The position numbers and the translations under genes are program-made. From Prevotella sp. (GTDB lineage: Bacteria; Bacteroidota; Bacteroidia; Bacteroidales; Bacteroidaceae): 64,000 nt of DNA. Under the pieces are notes generated by a model. That model saw only the letters and a program-made list of their open reading frames with translations. It ran no database searches and had not been told where the DNA came from. Below, one piece after another: positions 1-8,166 of the stretch (position 1 is its first letter; each line of letters starts with the position of its first letter). The stretch spans positions 1 to 64,000 of the forward strand of contig JAFPME010000002.1 of NCBI GenBank assembly GCA_017402445.1, read 5' to 3'.

Positions 1-165
1 AGGAAGTGCTTCGTGCAGGGTGAAACACACTCCCCCCCCCTCGGGGGCAGGAGAAGGGGCGGTGACATCAATCAAAAACAATAAATAAAGTGAGTTCGAA
101 GAATCAACCGTCTTTGTTTTGAATTCGTCGAACTCACGTTATATTAAGTATGCCTTTTGGGGGAA
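1..165. repeat. Non-coding left edge with inverted repeat
   Basis: No gene is seen here. Positions 28-57 hold a GC-rich tract (a run of C, then CTCGGGGG, then AGAAGGGG) of the kind often seen between Prevotella genes. Positions 90-105 and 122-137 form an imperfect inverted repeat (GTGAGTTCGA and TCGAACTCAC as outer arms, then GAATC/GAATT) around a short loop. There is no T-tract on either side, so a simple terminator is unlikely; it could be the end of a lost mobile element. Confidence 0.5.
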
Positions 166-288
166 TTATGCCTGAAGGGTGAACCTGACAGTCAGGCCGC
201 CACCAGGAGTAGGAATGGCCGTTACGGTGCCTCCGTGGACGGTTACGGTATTCTTGACGATGGCGAGGCCGAGACCGGTGCCATCAAT
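166..288 (-). pseudogene. 3' remnant of a sensor histidine kinase
   Basis: Read on the minus strand, this stretch encodes the end of a HATPase_c domain: the G2 box GTGLGLAIVKN, then VHGG, then a typical last beta strand (PGGGLTVRFTL) and a TAA stop at 168-166. Nothing upstream continues the kinase: homology stops at about 282-288, where the neighbouring plus-strand pseudogene begins. Only about 40 codons remain, with no ATP-binding N box or phosphoacceptor, so it cannot be functional. A plus-strand reading frame across this DNA (157-498) is a chimera made by antisense translation of the scrap joined to the next pseudogene. Confidence 0.75.
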
Positions 289-1008
289 GATGCGGAGTTT
301 ACAGGCAACGTCCTCATGCTGCTCCGTGGAGCTATGAACTTTGTGAAGTCAAACGCCAAGAGAGGCTGGGAGAAACTGCCTGATGGTCGAAAGAACAAGC
401 CAGAGTATGCGGAACGTGCAGTTTTTGAAACAATGGTAAACCATTTCATCCATCGCGACTACTCTGTGATGGGCGGTGAGGTTCATCTTGACATATAAGA
501 TGACCGCCTCACTGTCACATCTTCAGGAGGAATGTACAATGGTATGCTGATATAGGATTTGGACATCAAAGATGTGTCTTCTGAAAGGCGCAATCCCATT
601 CTCGCAAACGTGATGGCTCAGCTTGACTACATGGAGAAGCGAGGCAGTAGATTCACACGCATCTGCAATGAGACCTAAGCCTTGGAAGGATATAAGGACG
701 AGTTGAAGCCTGTGTTCAAATCAACTCCGATTCAATTCCAGACCATCATCTTTGCCACTACCGACACCCCGAATGTCGGAAACCATGACGGAGATATGAC
801 GGAGACGAAACTCACTGAGCGTCAGCATAAAAAACTGAATCTCATCAAAGAGTCTCCGACAATCACAGGCCGACAAATGTCGGAGACTTTGTCGGTGAGC
901 CAACGCACCATCGAACGTGATCTTTCCGCCTTGCAAAAGCTTGGCGTTCTGAAGCGTGAAGGCAAAGACAATGATAGTATGTGGATAGTCAATAGCAGAT
1001 ATATTTAA
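289..1008 (+). pseudogene. AlbA_2/ATPase-type transcriptional regulator, truncated and with three stops
   Basis: One reading frame from about 289 to 1008 resembles the C-terminal half of the widespread RecG-like AlbA_2/ATP-binding proteins: RAVFETMVNHFIHRDYS, GEVHLDI, then DDRLTVTSSGGM, RRNPILANVMAQLDYMEKRGS, and a final winged helix (residues encoded at about 811-960). It is interrupted in the same frame by TAA at 496-498, TAG at 553-555 and TAA at 676-678, and it lacks the N-terminal DNA-binding half. Comparison with the family suggests single-base changes (for example Y, Q and K codons turned into stops), so this looks like ordinary decay rather than stop-codon recoding. Confidence 0.75.
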
Positions 1009-1078
1009 CTATTGCTGTCTGCTAAAATGTGTACCTTTATTCATGTTATTGAAGTTTTGCGGTAAAACCAAAGGTAAT

Positions 1079-1120
1079 AAAAAAAGGCTGGAACCCATGC
1101 GAGGGCTTCAGCCTTTTTTT
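1079..1120 (-). terminator. Rho-independent terminator after the PI-PLC gene
   Basis: An inverted repeat with arms AAAAAGGCTG...CCC and GGG...CAGCCTTTTT is flanked by A and T tracts on both sides, so it could stop transcription in either direction. It lies 46 bases beyond the stop codon of the minus-strand PI-PLC gene. Confidence 0.75.
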
Positions 1121-1165
1121 ATATTGAGCAAAGTATTTTTAGCGGACTGCAATCATTGTTTACGC

Positions 1166-3265
1166 TTAATTCTTCAGGCGGAACTTCGCGAAGAGTGGGA
1201 AGTGGTCGCCCAGAGGCTCGTCGCCACCGTCCTTATAGTAGGCTCTGGTCTGCTTGCTGTTGTCGTACTCGCAGCTGAGCAGCTCCACGCTGTGGCCTCC
1301 TGTGGGGTTGATGTAGAGGATCTTGTCGGGCATCTCGCCACGGATAGTCCATCCCAGATAGTCGCCGTCGTCCGCAATCTTCGTATCTTTTTCCAACTCC
1401 GGATATACACCGCCTTTGCACTTCTCGATCCAGGCATCCCCGCAGGTGGCACGGCCAGAGGCGTTGATGGCGTCGATAAACACGGACTTCATGTTGTCGC
1501 GGCAGTAATAGGTGTTGAAGTCGCCGATGACGATCACAGGGCGCTCGTCGAGCTTCGACATGATGTGCTGCTTGAGCTGAATCCACTGCTTGCTGCGGCA
1601 GTCGCGGTCCAGAGAGTCAGTGCCTCCCACCTCATCCCAGCGCTCGCTGGCTTCCATGTGCATGTTGTAGACCACGAGCTGGAAACCGTCGGTGGTGGTC
1701 ACCTCGTAGCGGCGGAAACCCTTGGTGGCAGCCTCGTCGCGGCAGTGGTCGTCGTAGCCGTAGCGGTTGTTCCAGCGGACGCTGTCCGTGCGGACGGTCT
1801 TCAGATGACTCTGCCACCAGGCCTTACAGCCGTCGGTGTGGAACACAAAAGGAAGAACGCCGTCATTGAAAAGATTGTTGGCAGACATGCCACCGGCCCA
1901 GTTGTCGTGATCGTAGTTGGCCGTAAGGCAGCGACCCAGTTCCTTGTCAAAGTCGAAGTTCTCCTGCACGCCGATGAAGTCGAAGTTGTGGTCGGCCAGA
2001 TAGCGGCTGATGACCGGGGTGTACTTCGTGTCGGGACCGTCGTTGTTAACGAAATCGTATGCGGGCAGACCGTCAACATTGAGGGTACAGATGGAGAAGA
2101 GCGAAGCATCGATGGTGCCCGGCGTGCGGTAGTTCTGGTTGATAAGTGCCTCGACGAGCTCCAGTCCGCTGGTCTCGTAGTTGTCACCTCCGTTGTAGGC
2201 AGGCGACTGCTCCATGCCGGCAAAGTCCATCATGATGATGCCTGTGGAAGCATTATGGAGCGGATTCTTCAGATAGTCGATCACGAGTCGGTTGGTGCGT
2301 GAGGCATTCTCGCGGTAGTGGTTAGAGCTTACCAAGCCCTGATAGCCTGCCGTGTAATTGAACACCCAAGCCGGAGTCGCTGTCGTAAGGTCGCGTGCTG
2401 CCGTGGCATCGAGCATCTTGCGGATAGCCTCGTCCTTACCCGTCAGGTCAGAGCCGACAGAGTAGTAGTCCTGAGTCCAGAGGGGTGTCGACTGGCCGTC
2501 GGTGCCCTTGATGGTGCCGTTCTGCTGGCGGTCGAAGTTCTTGTTGCTGCTCCATCCTTTAAGGAATCCCCCGACTGTCAGGCCGTCGCAGTCGTCGCGC
2601 AGGAGCAGCAGCACATGTCCGCGCATCTCGCCCACGGTGAGACGGGGCGCAAAGTCGGCGAAGAGTCCGCTCAGCTCGCTGTCGCCCGTCAGTGCGGCAA
2701 ACTGCTTTGCCCAGGCGTTCATGTCGCGGGTTTCTGTCACATTGGAGGTTACGATACAGAACTCCGTGGGGTTCTCTCTCAGGAAGTCGCGCATCTTGAT
2801 GAAGAAGTCTTTCACCAGCAGCTCGGTCTGCATCACGCCGTGACAGCAGCGCAGCTCGTATCTGGCGTTGCGGGTGCTCAACACAAGCTCAGGACGCAGG
2901 TCGAACACGCGCACTCCCACCTTCAGCTGCTCGTCGATGGTCAAGTCCTGAGTCGTTGCCGTCGACCTGCCGATCTGTGAGGCCAGATGCCAGCCCTCAG
3001 CGGTGCAGGCGTCGTGTGTGCCGGGCAGCGAGAGGTCGGCCACGAGTCGGCTGTCACTGAGCGCAGCCATCCACTGGCTGTTGTCAACGTTCGGCTTAAA
3101 GGCGTCGATGGCTGAGCCGCCACCTCGGGTCATGGCCATCTCCGACTCGTCCGTCACGTCGGTACGGTCCGTCATGTCGTCGTCTGAGCATGATGCGAAT
3201 GAAACACTAACTGCGGTAAGCATGCTCATGAGCACTGTCTTTACCAGGAATGAATTCTTTTTCAT
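1166..3265 (-). CDS. Lipoprotein: PI-specific phospholipase C X domain fused to EEP phosphodiesterase domain
   Basis: A 699-residue predicted surface or periplasmic lipoprotein with lipobox FASC (Cys26). Residues about 62-340 match a bacterial PI-PLC X domain: LPGTHD with His84, FDLRP with Arg124 and CCHG with His142, the His pair used in the cyclizing phosphodiesterase reaction. Residues about 388-699 form a complete endonuclease/exonuclease/phosphatase (EEP) domain: TLN (396), QEN (Glu435), NMH (His536), GDFN (581-584) and a final DH (687-688). EEP proteins include neutral sphingomyelinases, inositol-polyphosphate 5-phosphatases and DNases; the substrate cannot be told from sequence. The two domains together suggest attack on phospholipid head groups. 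The promoter and signal peptide lie in a cassette shared with the next genes. The start at 3265 gives a good signal peptide. Confidence 0.85.
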   Translation of the reverse strand: MKKNSFLVKTVLMSMLTAVSVSFASCSDDDMTDRTDVTDESEMAMTRGGGSAIDAFKPNVDNSQWMAALSDSRLVADLSLPGTHDACTAEGWHLASQIGRSTATTQDLTIDEQLKVGVRVFDLRPELVLSTRNARYELRCCHGVMQTELLVKDFFIKMRDFLRENPTEFCIVTSNVTETRDMNAWAKQFAALTGDSELSGLFADFAPRLTVGEMRGHVLLLLRDDCDGLTVGGFLKGWSSNKNFDRQQNGTIKGTDGQSTPLWTQDYYSVGSDLTGKDEAIRKMLDATAARDLTTATPAWVFNYTAGYQGLVSSNHYRENASRTNRLVIDYLKNPLHNASTGIIMMDFAGMEQSPAYNGGDNYETSGLELVEALINQNYRTPGTIDASLFSICTLNVDGLPAYDFVNNDGPDTKYTPVISRYLADHNFDFIGVQENFDFDKELGRCLTANYDHDNWAGGMSANNLFNDGVLPFVFHTDGCKAWWQSHLKTVRTDSVRWNNRYGYDDHCRDEAATKGFRRYEVTTTDGFQLVVYNMHMEASERWDEVGGTDSLDRDCRSKQWIQLKQHIMSKLDERPVIVIGDFNTYYCRDNMKSVFIDAINASGRATCGDAWIEKCKGGVYPELEKDTKIADDGDYLGWTIRGEMPDKILYINPTGGHSVELLSCEYDNSKQTRAYYKDGGDEPLGDHFPLFAKFRLKN

Positions 3266-3590
3266 TGTTCTTTTTTTTATTTTTATGGTTTATACTTTGT
3301 TTTCTTTTTGAGCTAAAGCCCGAAACCGCTTCCGCTCGAAATAGCTCGTTTTTTTCGGCTCTTTGTTCGCTTAATCGCGGTTTTGACGATGCAAGGACAG
3401 TGCAAACCGAAGGCAGAGAGCTCGCTCTTTGCTGAGGTGCAGCCTGTTCTCGCGATTTCTGATTGCAAAGGTATGGCGATTTCCACCACTGTCCAACGAA
3501 ATGCATGATTTCCACCAGAGAAGCCTATGGCGCATATACGAAATTTGCGGCAGAAATGGCAATGCTTGCCATAACTGTCGCAAAAATCTT
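3205..3590 (-). promoter_or_regulatory. Shared regulatory cassette, copy 1
   Basis: Reading in the direction of the PI-PLC gene, the cassette holds an imperfect palindrome (3544-3584, 19-bp arms TTTGCGRCAG..ATGGCAA around 3 bases), a conserved block with CGTATATGCGCCATAGGCTT, a -7 box TACCTTTG (complement of 3466-3473), a leader of about 200 bases, and the first codons of the signal peptide. The same arrangement recurs at 6206-6590, 8850-9140 and, shortened, at 7583-7815; a fragment without promoter lies at 8035-8145. Confidence 0.75.
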
Positions 3591-3594
3591 CACT

Positions 3595-3684
3595 TTTACT
3601 TCTTACTTCTTACCTCTTACTTCTTACTTCTTACCTCTTACTACTTACCTTCCCCTCTCCTTCGGTGAGGGTCGGGGTGGGACT
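3595..3684. repeat. Pyrimidine-rich tandem repeat and GC-rich hairpin
   Basis: A 21-bp unit of the form TTCTTACTTCTTACC plus TCTTAC occurs twice, perfectly, at 3600-3620 and 3621-3641. It is followed by CCCCTCTCC-TTCG-GTGAGGG at about 3652-3671, a GC-rich hairpin of a type common between Prevotella genes. It sits just past the stop codon of the minus-strand gene that ends at 3685 and may serve as its terminator. Confidence 0.55.
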
Positions 3685-6267
3685 TCACTCAGCCCAGTTC
3701 ATGGTCAGCTCATTGAGATCCAAGAAATCGCCGCCCCAGTTGGCACCCACCTCGAAACGGTAGGTATTGTAGTAGCCCTGCTTGTCGGAGGGGATGTTGA
3801 AGGTCATTTCCGTTTTCGGGCCACTGGGCATGGTGATGCCGTCCTGCATGTAGATCTCTATCCACTCGCCCTGGTTGTCGTTGCGGGCGAAGAGGCGGAT
3901 GTCGCGCGGTTTCTTGTTCTCTCCGGTATCGCTGGAGGTCAGGGTGAAGCTCTTGGCCTTCATCTTGCCGTAGGTCTTGAACTCGGCAAACCAGCAGTGG
4001 TGGTCCATGCCCTTAGCAACGGTCAGGGTGTATTCGGTCAAAAACGGTTTGTTATTTCTGTTCGACTCATGGCTTGCCCACTTCGTCTTCTTGTCTCCAT
4101 CGATGAGGCGTGAGAATGAACACAGGGGGTGGTCCTCATTAGTGTCAGTAGTATACCATTTATCATCCTCATACATGGTAGCCGTATATCTAGGTGAGCC
4201 AGTAGTAGCGATAAGTGTGGTGCGGATCCAGTGGTTCAGCTTGCCGATGTGTGCCACCTGCTCGTTGAAGAGGTTCTCCACGTAGTGGCCGGGCATTCCA
4301 ATCTTGCGATCCTTGAGTTGGTTGTAGTAGTTCTCCACCTGCATGGCGTCTATGTCCTTAATCTCCGGCAGGTATGCTCGTGAGAGCACGATGGTCTTGC
4401 CGCTGTCAAGCTTAATCTTCACAGTCACGGTCACCTCGTAGGTAGGCAGGTAGTAGTTGTTCCAATAGTCGTTAGACTGTGCCCTGAGGCCTACGGGCTC
4501 AATCAGGTAGTCGTCGTCGCCGCCGCCGATGCAGCCCACTTCCCAGCCATCCACAGGGTCGGCACTGAACTGATGCACGCCGCGTCCGTAGGCATTGAAC
4601 GGAGCGTCACATATAGGACGGTTGGTAAATTGGTAGGTGTTCGTGTTGATATGGTGCTTTGCACTCTTAAGCTTTTGTGCAGTGCGATACTGGTCATAGC
4701 GGCTGAAACTGGTGCCCTTGCGCACGCCGCAGACAGCCGTCACCTGTGCACTATTAATCTCGTCGGCCGTGAACACCTGGGGGTTCAGCGACACTTTCAC
4801 GCTGCTGGGGTCGAAGAAGCATACTAGTCCGTGCCAGGGCTTTCCGCTTTTCTCACCCCCGGCACTTCCCGCATTTGCGTCATAGAAACCGCCAAAGGGA
4901 CTCTCCACAGGTCCGAAAATCTGGGTATTATAATACTGATTTTTATGTTGATTAGTATACTCTTCTACCCATTGTGACTTCCAGTTTGTCTCGGCATCGG
5001 TGCAATACACCACGGGAGCCGTCTCCAGGTTCCACACGCCCTGTCCGAAGGTGTTGTCCTTGAAGTCGAAACTGCCGATTTTCAAGCTTGCTGCGGGCAT
5101 CTCGTCGAAGATTGCACCTGTGCTTGACTGTCCGCTGGTGGTAATTTTGCCGCTCATGTCGAGGTGGATGTCACCCTCGTAGCCCTTCTGTTTCGATCCG
5201 ATACCCGCAATCTCGCAGCCCGTCTTGGCCAGATCGACACCGCTGGATATGGCTTCTGCCACTTTACCTTCGGCACACTTCCCGACGAAGTCGGCTGCCT
5301 TGCCTATCACGTCGAGCCCCTTCAGTATCGCGCCTGCCACCTCGCCGTCGGACGATGACTGATACTCCTCCATCTTGATGTTGCCATCGGCAACAGCCTT
5401 CAGGGCACTGCTGAAGTCATAGTCTGTCGTCTCATAGCCCAGCGGATTCAGGCTCATCATCACGTCGCTCGCGGCGGTCTTCGTCGCGTCTGCACCTGGG
5501 TTATAGACAGAGAGGTCGATGTCGAAGGACCACCATCCCTCGTTGGGCTGGATACTGCCGTTGGGGTTGCTCCATGCCGTCTTGTTCATCATCGGGGTGA
5601 CGGTCTTGCTTAATCTGTCACTCATGTTGAGCACTCGCTTGCTGTTTTCTACCATGCCCACTTTGTCCTTCGGCAGCGCATAGCCGAACACGGAGTGGGC
5701 TGCGAGCTTGTCGCCCAGGGAGTATCCCCACAGGTAGTTCGTCTTGTTTATCTTTCCAGGCTTCAGGTAGGTCATGATGCGGAGTATGCCGCGATACTTG
5801 TGGTAGAAGCCCAGGTAGTTACCGTTCCTGGTGCCCTCGTTGCCGCACTGCATCATCACCAGTTTCCACTCCGGGTCTTCCTTCAGGTCGTCGATGACGC
5901 TTTGGGGGATGTAGGATGTGCATGAGCTGGTGGTCCAGGGCAAGTTCACCAGCTGATAGCCCTGCTTGCTGGGGTTCCCGCTTTCGTCTGTTACCTTGAA
6001 GGTCTTGGCCTCCTGGTTGCCGGTGAAGATGAACACAGCGCCCTCACCCCGCCAGTCCTGACGGTTGAAGGCCTTACATGGGGTACCGTTGATTTCTACT
6101 TCGTGGTCGTTGAGGTTGTAGTCCGAATCGTAAACGACACGGGTCATGGCTTTCTCCGTCTGTGGAGCCATGTCGAGTTCGTCACTGCACGATGTGAAAC
6201 CAGTGAAAGTTGCTGCGGTAAGCATGCTCATGAGCACGGTCTTTACCAGAAATGAATTCTTTTTCAT
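3685..6267 (-). CDS. Large lipoprotein with C-terminal discoidin-like domain
   Basis: An 860-residue predicted lipoprotein whose first 18 residues are identical to those of the PI-PLC protein (MKKNSFLVKTVLMSMLTA), with lipobox FTSC at Cys27. The frame is open up to 6588, but that extension only reads through the duplicated leader, so the start is placed at 6267. The central part (about 80-600) matches nothing I recognise; it contains a small Gly/Ala-rich segment near 240-300. The last 150 residues (SFSRLIDGDKKTKWAS, then EFKTYGKMKAKSFTLTSSD and RFEVGANWGG) have the pattern of an F5/8 type C (discoidin) fold, usually a carbohydrate- or surface-binding module. Function unknown; binding to host or polysaccharide ligands is an inference. 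Confidence 0.75.
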   Translation of the reverse strand: MKKNSFLVKTVLMSMLTAATFTGFTSCSDELDMAPQTEKAMTRVVYDSDYNLNDHEVEINGTPCKAFNRQDWRGEGAVFIFTGNQEAKTFKVTDESGNPSKQGYQLVNLPWTTSSCTSYIPQSVIDDLKEDPEWKLVMMQCGNEGTRNGNYLGFYHKYRGILRIMTYLKPGKINKTNYLWGYSLGDKLAAHSVFGYALPKDKVGMVENSKRVLNMSDRLSKTVTPMMNKTAWSNPNGSIQPNEGWWSFDIDLSVYNPGADATKTAASDVMMSLNPLGYETTDYDFSSALKAVADGNIKMEEYQSSSDGEVAGAILKGLDVIGKAADFVGKCAEGKVAEAISSGVDLAKTGCEIAGIGSKQKGYEGDIHLDMSGKITTSGQSSTGAIFDEMPAASLKIGSFDFKDNTFGQGVWNLETAPVVYCTDAETNWKSQWVEEYTNQHKNQYYNTQIFGPVESPFGGFYDANAGSAGGEKSGKPWHGLVCFFDPSSVKVSLNPQVFTADEINSAQVTAVCGVRKGTSFSRYDQYRTAQKLKSAKHHINTNTYQFTNRPICDAPFNAYGRGVHQFSADPVDGWEVGCIGGGDDDYLIEPVGLRAQSNDYWNNYYLPTYEVTVTVKIKLDSGKTIVLSRAYLPEIKDIDAMQVENYYNQLKDRKIGMPGHYVENLFNEQVAHIGKLNHWIRTTLIATTGSPRYTATMYEDDKWYTTDTNEDHPLCSFSRLIDGDKKTKWASHESNRNNKPFLTEYTLTVAKGMDHHCWFAEFKTYGKMKAKSFTLTSSDTGENKKPRDIRLFARNDNQGEWIEIYMQDGITMPSGPKTEMTFNIPSDKQGYYNTYRFEVGANWGGDFLDLNELTMNWAE

Positions 6268-6590
6268 TGTTCTTTTTTTATTTATATGGTTTATACTTTG
6301 TTTTTTTGAGCTAAAGCCCGAAACCGCTTCCGCTCGAAATAGCTCGAAATTCTTTCGGCTCTTTACTCGCTTAATCGCGGTTTTGACGATGCAAGGACAG
6401 TGCAAACCGAAGGCAGAGAGCTCGCTCTTTGCTGAGGTGCAGCCTGTTCTCGCGATTTCTGATTGCAAAGGTATGGCGATTTCCGGCACAAAAAGCAAAA
6501 AGGAATGATTTCCGGCAGAGAAGCCTATGGCGCATATACGATATTTGCGGCAGAAATGGCAAACCTTGCCATAACTGTCGCAAATCACTA
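6206..6590 (-). promoter_or_regulatory. Shared regulatory cassette, copy 2
   Basis: Nearly identical to copy 1 over its whole length, including the palindrome (6544-6584), the -7 box TACCTTTG (complement of 6466-6473), the roughly 200-base leader and the signal-peptide codons. Copies 1 and 2 share an extra segment of about 70 to 80 bases just downstream of the -7 box that copy 4 lacks. Confidence 0.75.
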
Positions 6591-6611
6591 TTCATTCCCG
6601 CTGCCGACGAA

Positions 6612-6655
6612 TACAATTAAGGCTGGCACATTGTGAAGTGCCAGCCTTAATTGTA
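6612..6655 (-). terminator. Strong hairpin terminator after the phosphatase gene
   Basis: A perfect inverted repeat with 18-bp arms (6612-6629 and 6638-6655, core AAGGCTGGCAC/GTGCCAGCCTT) around 8 bases, 17 bases past the stop codon of the minus-strand phosphatase gene. Confidence 0.8.
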
Positions 6656-6672
6656 TCAGAACACCACGACGA

Positions 6673-7644
6673 TCAATTTGCAGCAGTGAGGTATTTGGCT
6701 CTGAGCAGATTCTGTTCTTCCTTGGAGAATCCGAGTTGTTTTTCCAGGTATTGCTCCATGGAGCCGTATTGCTGGTCTATCAGGTCGAGGGTAGCCTCGA
6801 AGTTCGCAGTGCTCACGCCCACCATGGCCTGTATGAAATCTACGGCAGCCGCGCCGCCCTCCTTGTCGCGTACCAGTGCAGAGAGTGCCTCCACCTGATT
6901 GGCATAGCTCAGGTTAGACATGTCGAAGTCCTCGACGATGACCTGCCTGCTGGCACCGAGGGCAGCCAGGAGGAGTGCCGAACCCCATCCGCAGCGGTCT
7001 TTGCCCTCAGAGCAGTGCCACAGCACGCCGCCTTTTGCAGCCAGCACGCCACGCAGGAACTTGCCGTAGTTGGCCTGCGACTGCGGGTCGGTCACAATGG
7101 CCGGATAGAGCTGCTTGACCATCTCCTGCACCTGGGGGTCGAAGGCATACTTCAAGAGCACGTCCACCACGCCGGGGGTGGATAACTGTCCTGAGCCCGC
7201 ACCGAACGCTTCCTGAGCTTCTATGAGCTTCTGGGGCATCGTGGAGACCTGGGTGTAGGTTACACCGCTGATGACTCGGTCGGAGGCTTCGGAAATTTCC
7301 AGGTCGAAGCGGAAGTCAAAGACATCGCTGAGGTGATACCGGTCTTGGAGGATGGCCACGACGGCATCGGTGGCTTTCGCCAGTTTGCCACTCCGCACGA
7401 GCTTGTCGAAACATACGGTGCGTCCGTCTTGCATGACGAGTCCGCCCATGTCGCGTCCGTTATCCACACCTTCGAAGTTGATGACGCGCTGGTTTATGTC
7501 GGCGACGTGCTGTCTTGTGGGGGCGGGGGAAACGGGCTCGTAGGCAATATCATCGTCGTTGCTGCAGAATGTAAAACCAGTGAAAGTTACTGCGGTAAGC
7601 ATGCTTATGAGCACTGTCTTTATCAAAAATGATTTCTTTGTCAT
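6673..7644 (-). CDS. Lipoprotein tyrosine/phosphoinositide phosphatase (Y_phosphatase3 family)
   Basis: A 323-residue predicted lipoprotein (lipobox FTFC, Cys27) whose signal peptide is again close to those of the two preceding lipoproteins. It carries the signatures of the LipA (Listeria)/PtpB (Mycobacterium) family: NGRDMGG at 62-68, RSGKL at 84-88, and the P-loop HCSEGKDRCG at 210-219 with nucleophile Cys211 and Arg217. The Lys-Asp inside the CX5R loop is typical of members that remove phosphate from phosphoinositides as well as phosphotyrosine. The frame extends to 7701, but the ATG at 7644 starts the signal peptide and is preferred. Its own cassette copy lies upstream and a strong terminator downstream, so it is probably a single-gene unit. 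Substrate is inferred only. Confidence 0.85.
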   Translation of the reverse strand: MTKKSFLIKTVLISMLTAVTFTGFTFCSNDDDIAYEPVSPAPTRQHVADINQRVINFEGVDNGRDMGGLVMQDGRTVCFDKLVRSGKLAKATDAVVAILQDRYHLSDVFDFRFDLEISEASDRVISGVTYTQVSTMPQKLIEAQEAFGAGSGQLSTPGVVDVLLKYAFDPQVQEMVKQLYPAIVTDPQSQANYGKFLRGVLAAKGGVLWHCSEGKDRCGWGSALLLAALGASRQVIVEDFDMSNLSYANQVEALSALVRDKEGGAAAVDFIQAMVGVSTANFEATLDLIDQQYGSMEQYLEKQLGFSKEEQNLLRAKYLTAAN

Positions 7645-7815
7645 AATCTTATTTTTTTTAATTGTTATACTTGTTTTGTCTGATTGACGATGCAAAGGCA
7701 CGGTGATTTTGGCCCCTCTCCAACAAAAAAGATGATTTCCACCTCAAGAGCCTATGGCGCATATACGAAATTTGCGGCAGAAACGAGAAACCTTGCCATA
7801 ACTGTCGCAAAACCT
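7583..7815 (-). promoter_or_regulatory. Shared regulatory cassette, copy 3 (shortened)
   Basis: Contains the signal-peptide block, a short leader, a diverged -7 box (TGCCTTTG, complement of 7693-7700), the CGCATATACGAAA block and the palindrome (7771-7811) with one arm decayed. It lacks the leader segment GAGCTAAAGCCCGAAACCG found in copies 1, 2 and 4, leaving a leader of only about 45 bases. Confidence 0.65.
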
Positions 7816-7888
7816 TTCACATGACTTTGACATCGTTTACCATTGCCATTCCAGCCACCATACCCCGCCAACGCTCCCTCCATAACCT

Positions 7889-7976
7889 GCAATATCACTT
7901 ATTTTGGTGCGCAATCTAATTGAAATTGCCACGCAAAACAATTGATATTCCTGCGCAAAACAATTGATTTGGCAGA
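7889..7976. repeat. 22-bp periodic repeat, locus A
   Basis: Four consecutive 22-base units begin with GCAA at 7889, 7911, 7933 and 7955 (GCAATATCACTTATTTTG.., GCAATCTAATTGAAATTG.., GCAAAACAATTGATATTC.., GCAAAACAATTGATTTGG..). The units resemble those at 24343-24540 and 52950-53323. The surrounding gap 7816-8034 holds no convincing gene. Confidence 0.6.
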
Positions 7977-8034
7977 AAGAGAAGGCCCAAGCGACAATCG
8001 AGAACGGCTTTTCTGTCCGCTCTGAAGCTATGTC

Positions 8035-8145
8035 CCGGTGCGCTAAGGCAGAAAAGAATGCTTTCCGACTGTGAAGCGTTTGGCGTATATATACGAAAAT
8101 TGCGGCAGCAATGGCAATGCATGCCACTACTGCCGCAAAGGGAGA
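8035..8145 (-). promoter_or_regulatory. Orphan fragment of the regulatory cassette (copy 5)
   Basis: Contains the diverged TGGCGTATATATACGAAAA block and a palindrome (8099-8139, arms ATTGCGGCAGCAATGGCAA and ATGCCACTACTGCCGCAAA). No promoter, leader or signal peptide follows in the correct direction before locus A, so this may be what is left of a deleted lipoprotein gene. Confidence 0.5.
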
Positions 8146-8166
8146 TGGAGACTGACGACGAGAGTT

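Noticed and set aside
289..1008. Stop-codon reassignment or readthrough gene
   Set aside because: Both TAA and TAG occur at positions that need different amino acids, and the gene lacks its N-terminal half; decay is the simpler reading.
1043..2302. A 419-codon plus-strand open frame opposite the PI-PLC gene
   Set aside because: It begins within the terminator region and runs antisense to the EEP domain; no domain of its own.
6268..6588. N-terminal extension of the 860-residue lipoprotein
   Set aside because: The extension translates the duplicated leader (the same peptide appears before other genes) and includes the promoter; the lipoprotein signal peptide starts at 6267.
7837..8127. A 96-residue minus-strand protein
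   Set aside because: It reads through the orphan cassette fragment and 22-bp repeat locus A; no promoter or signal matches its start.
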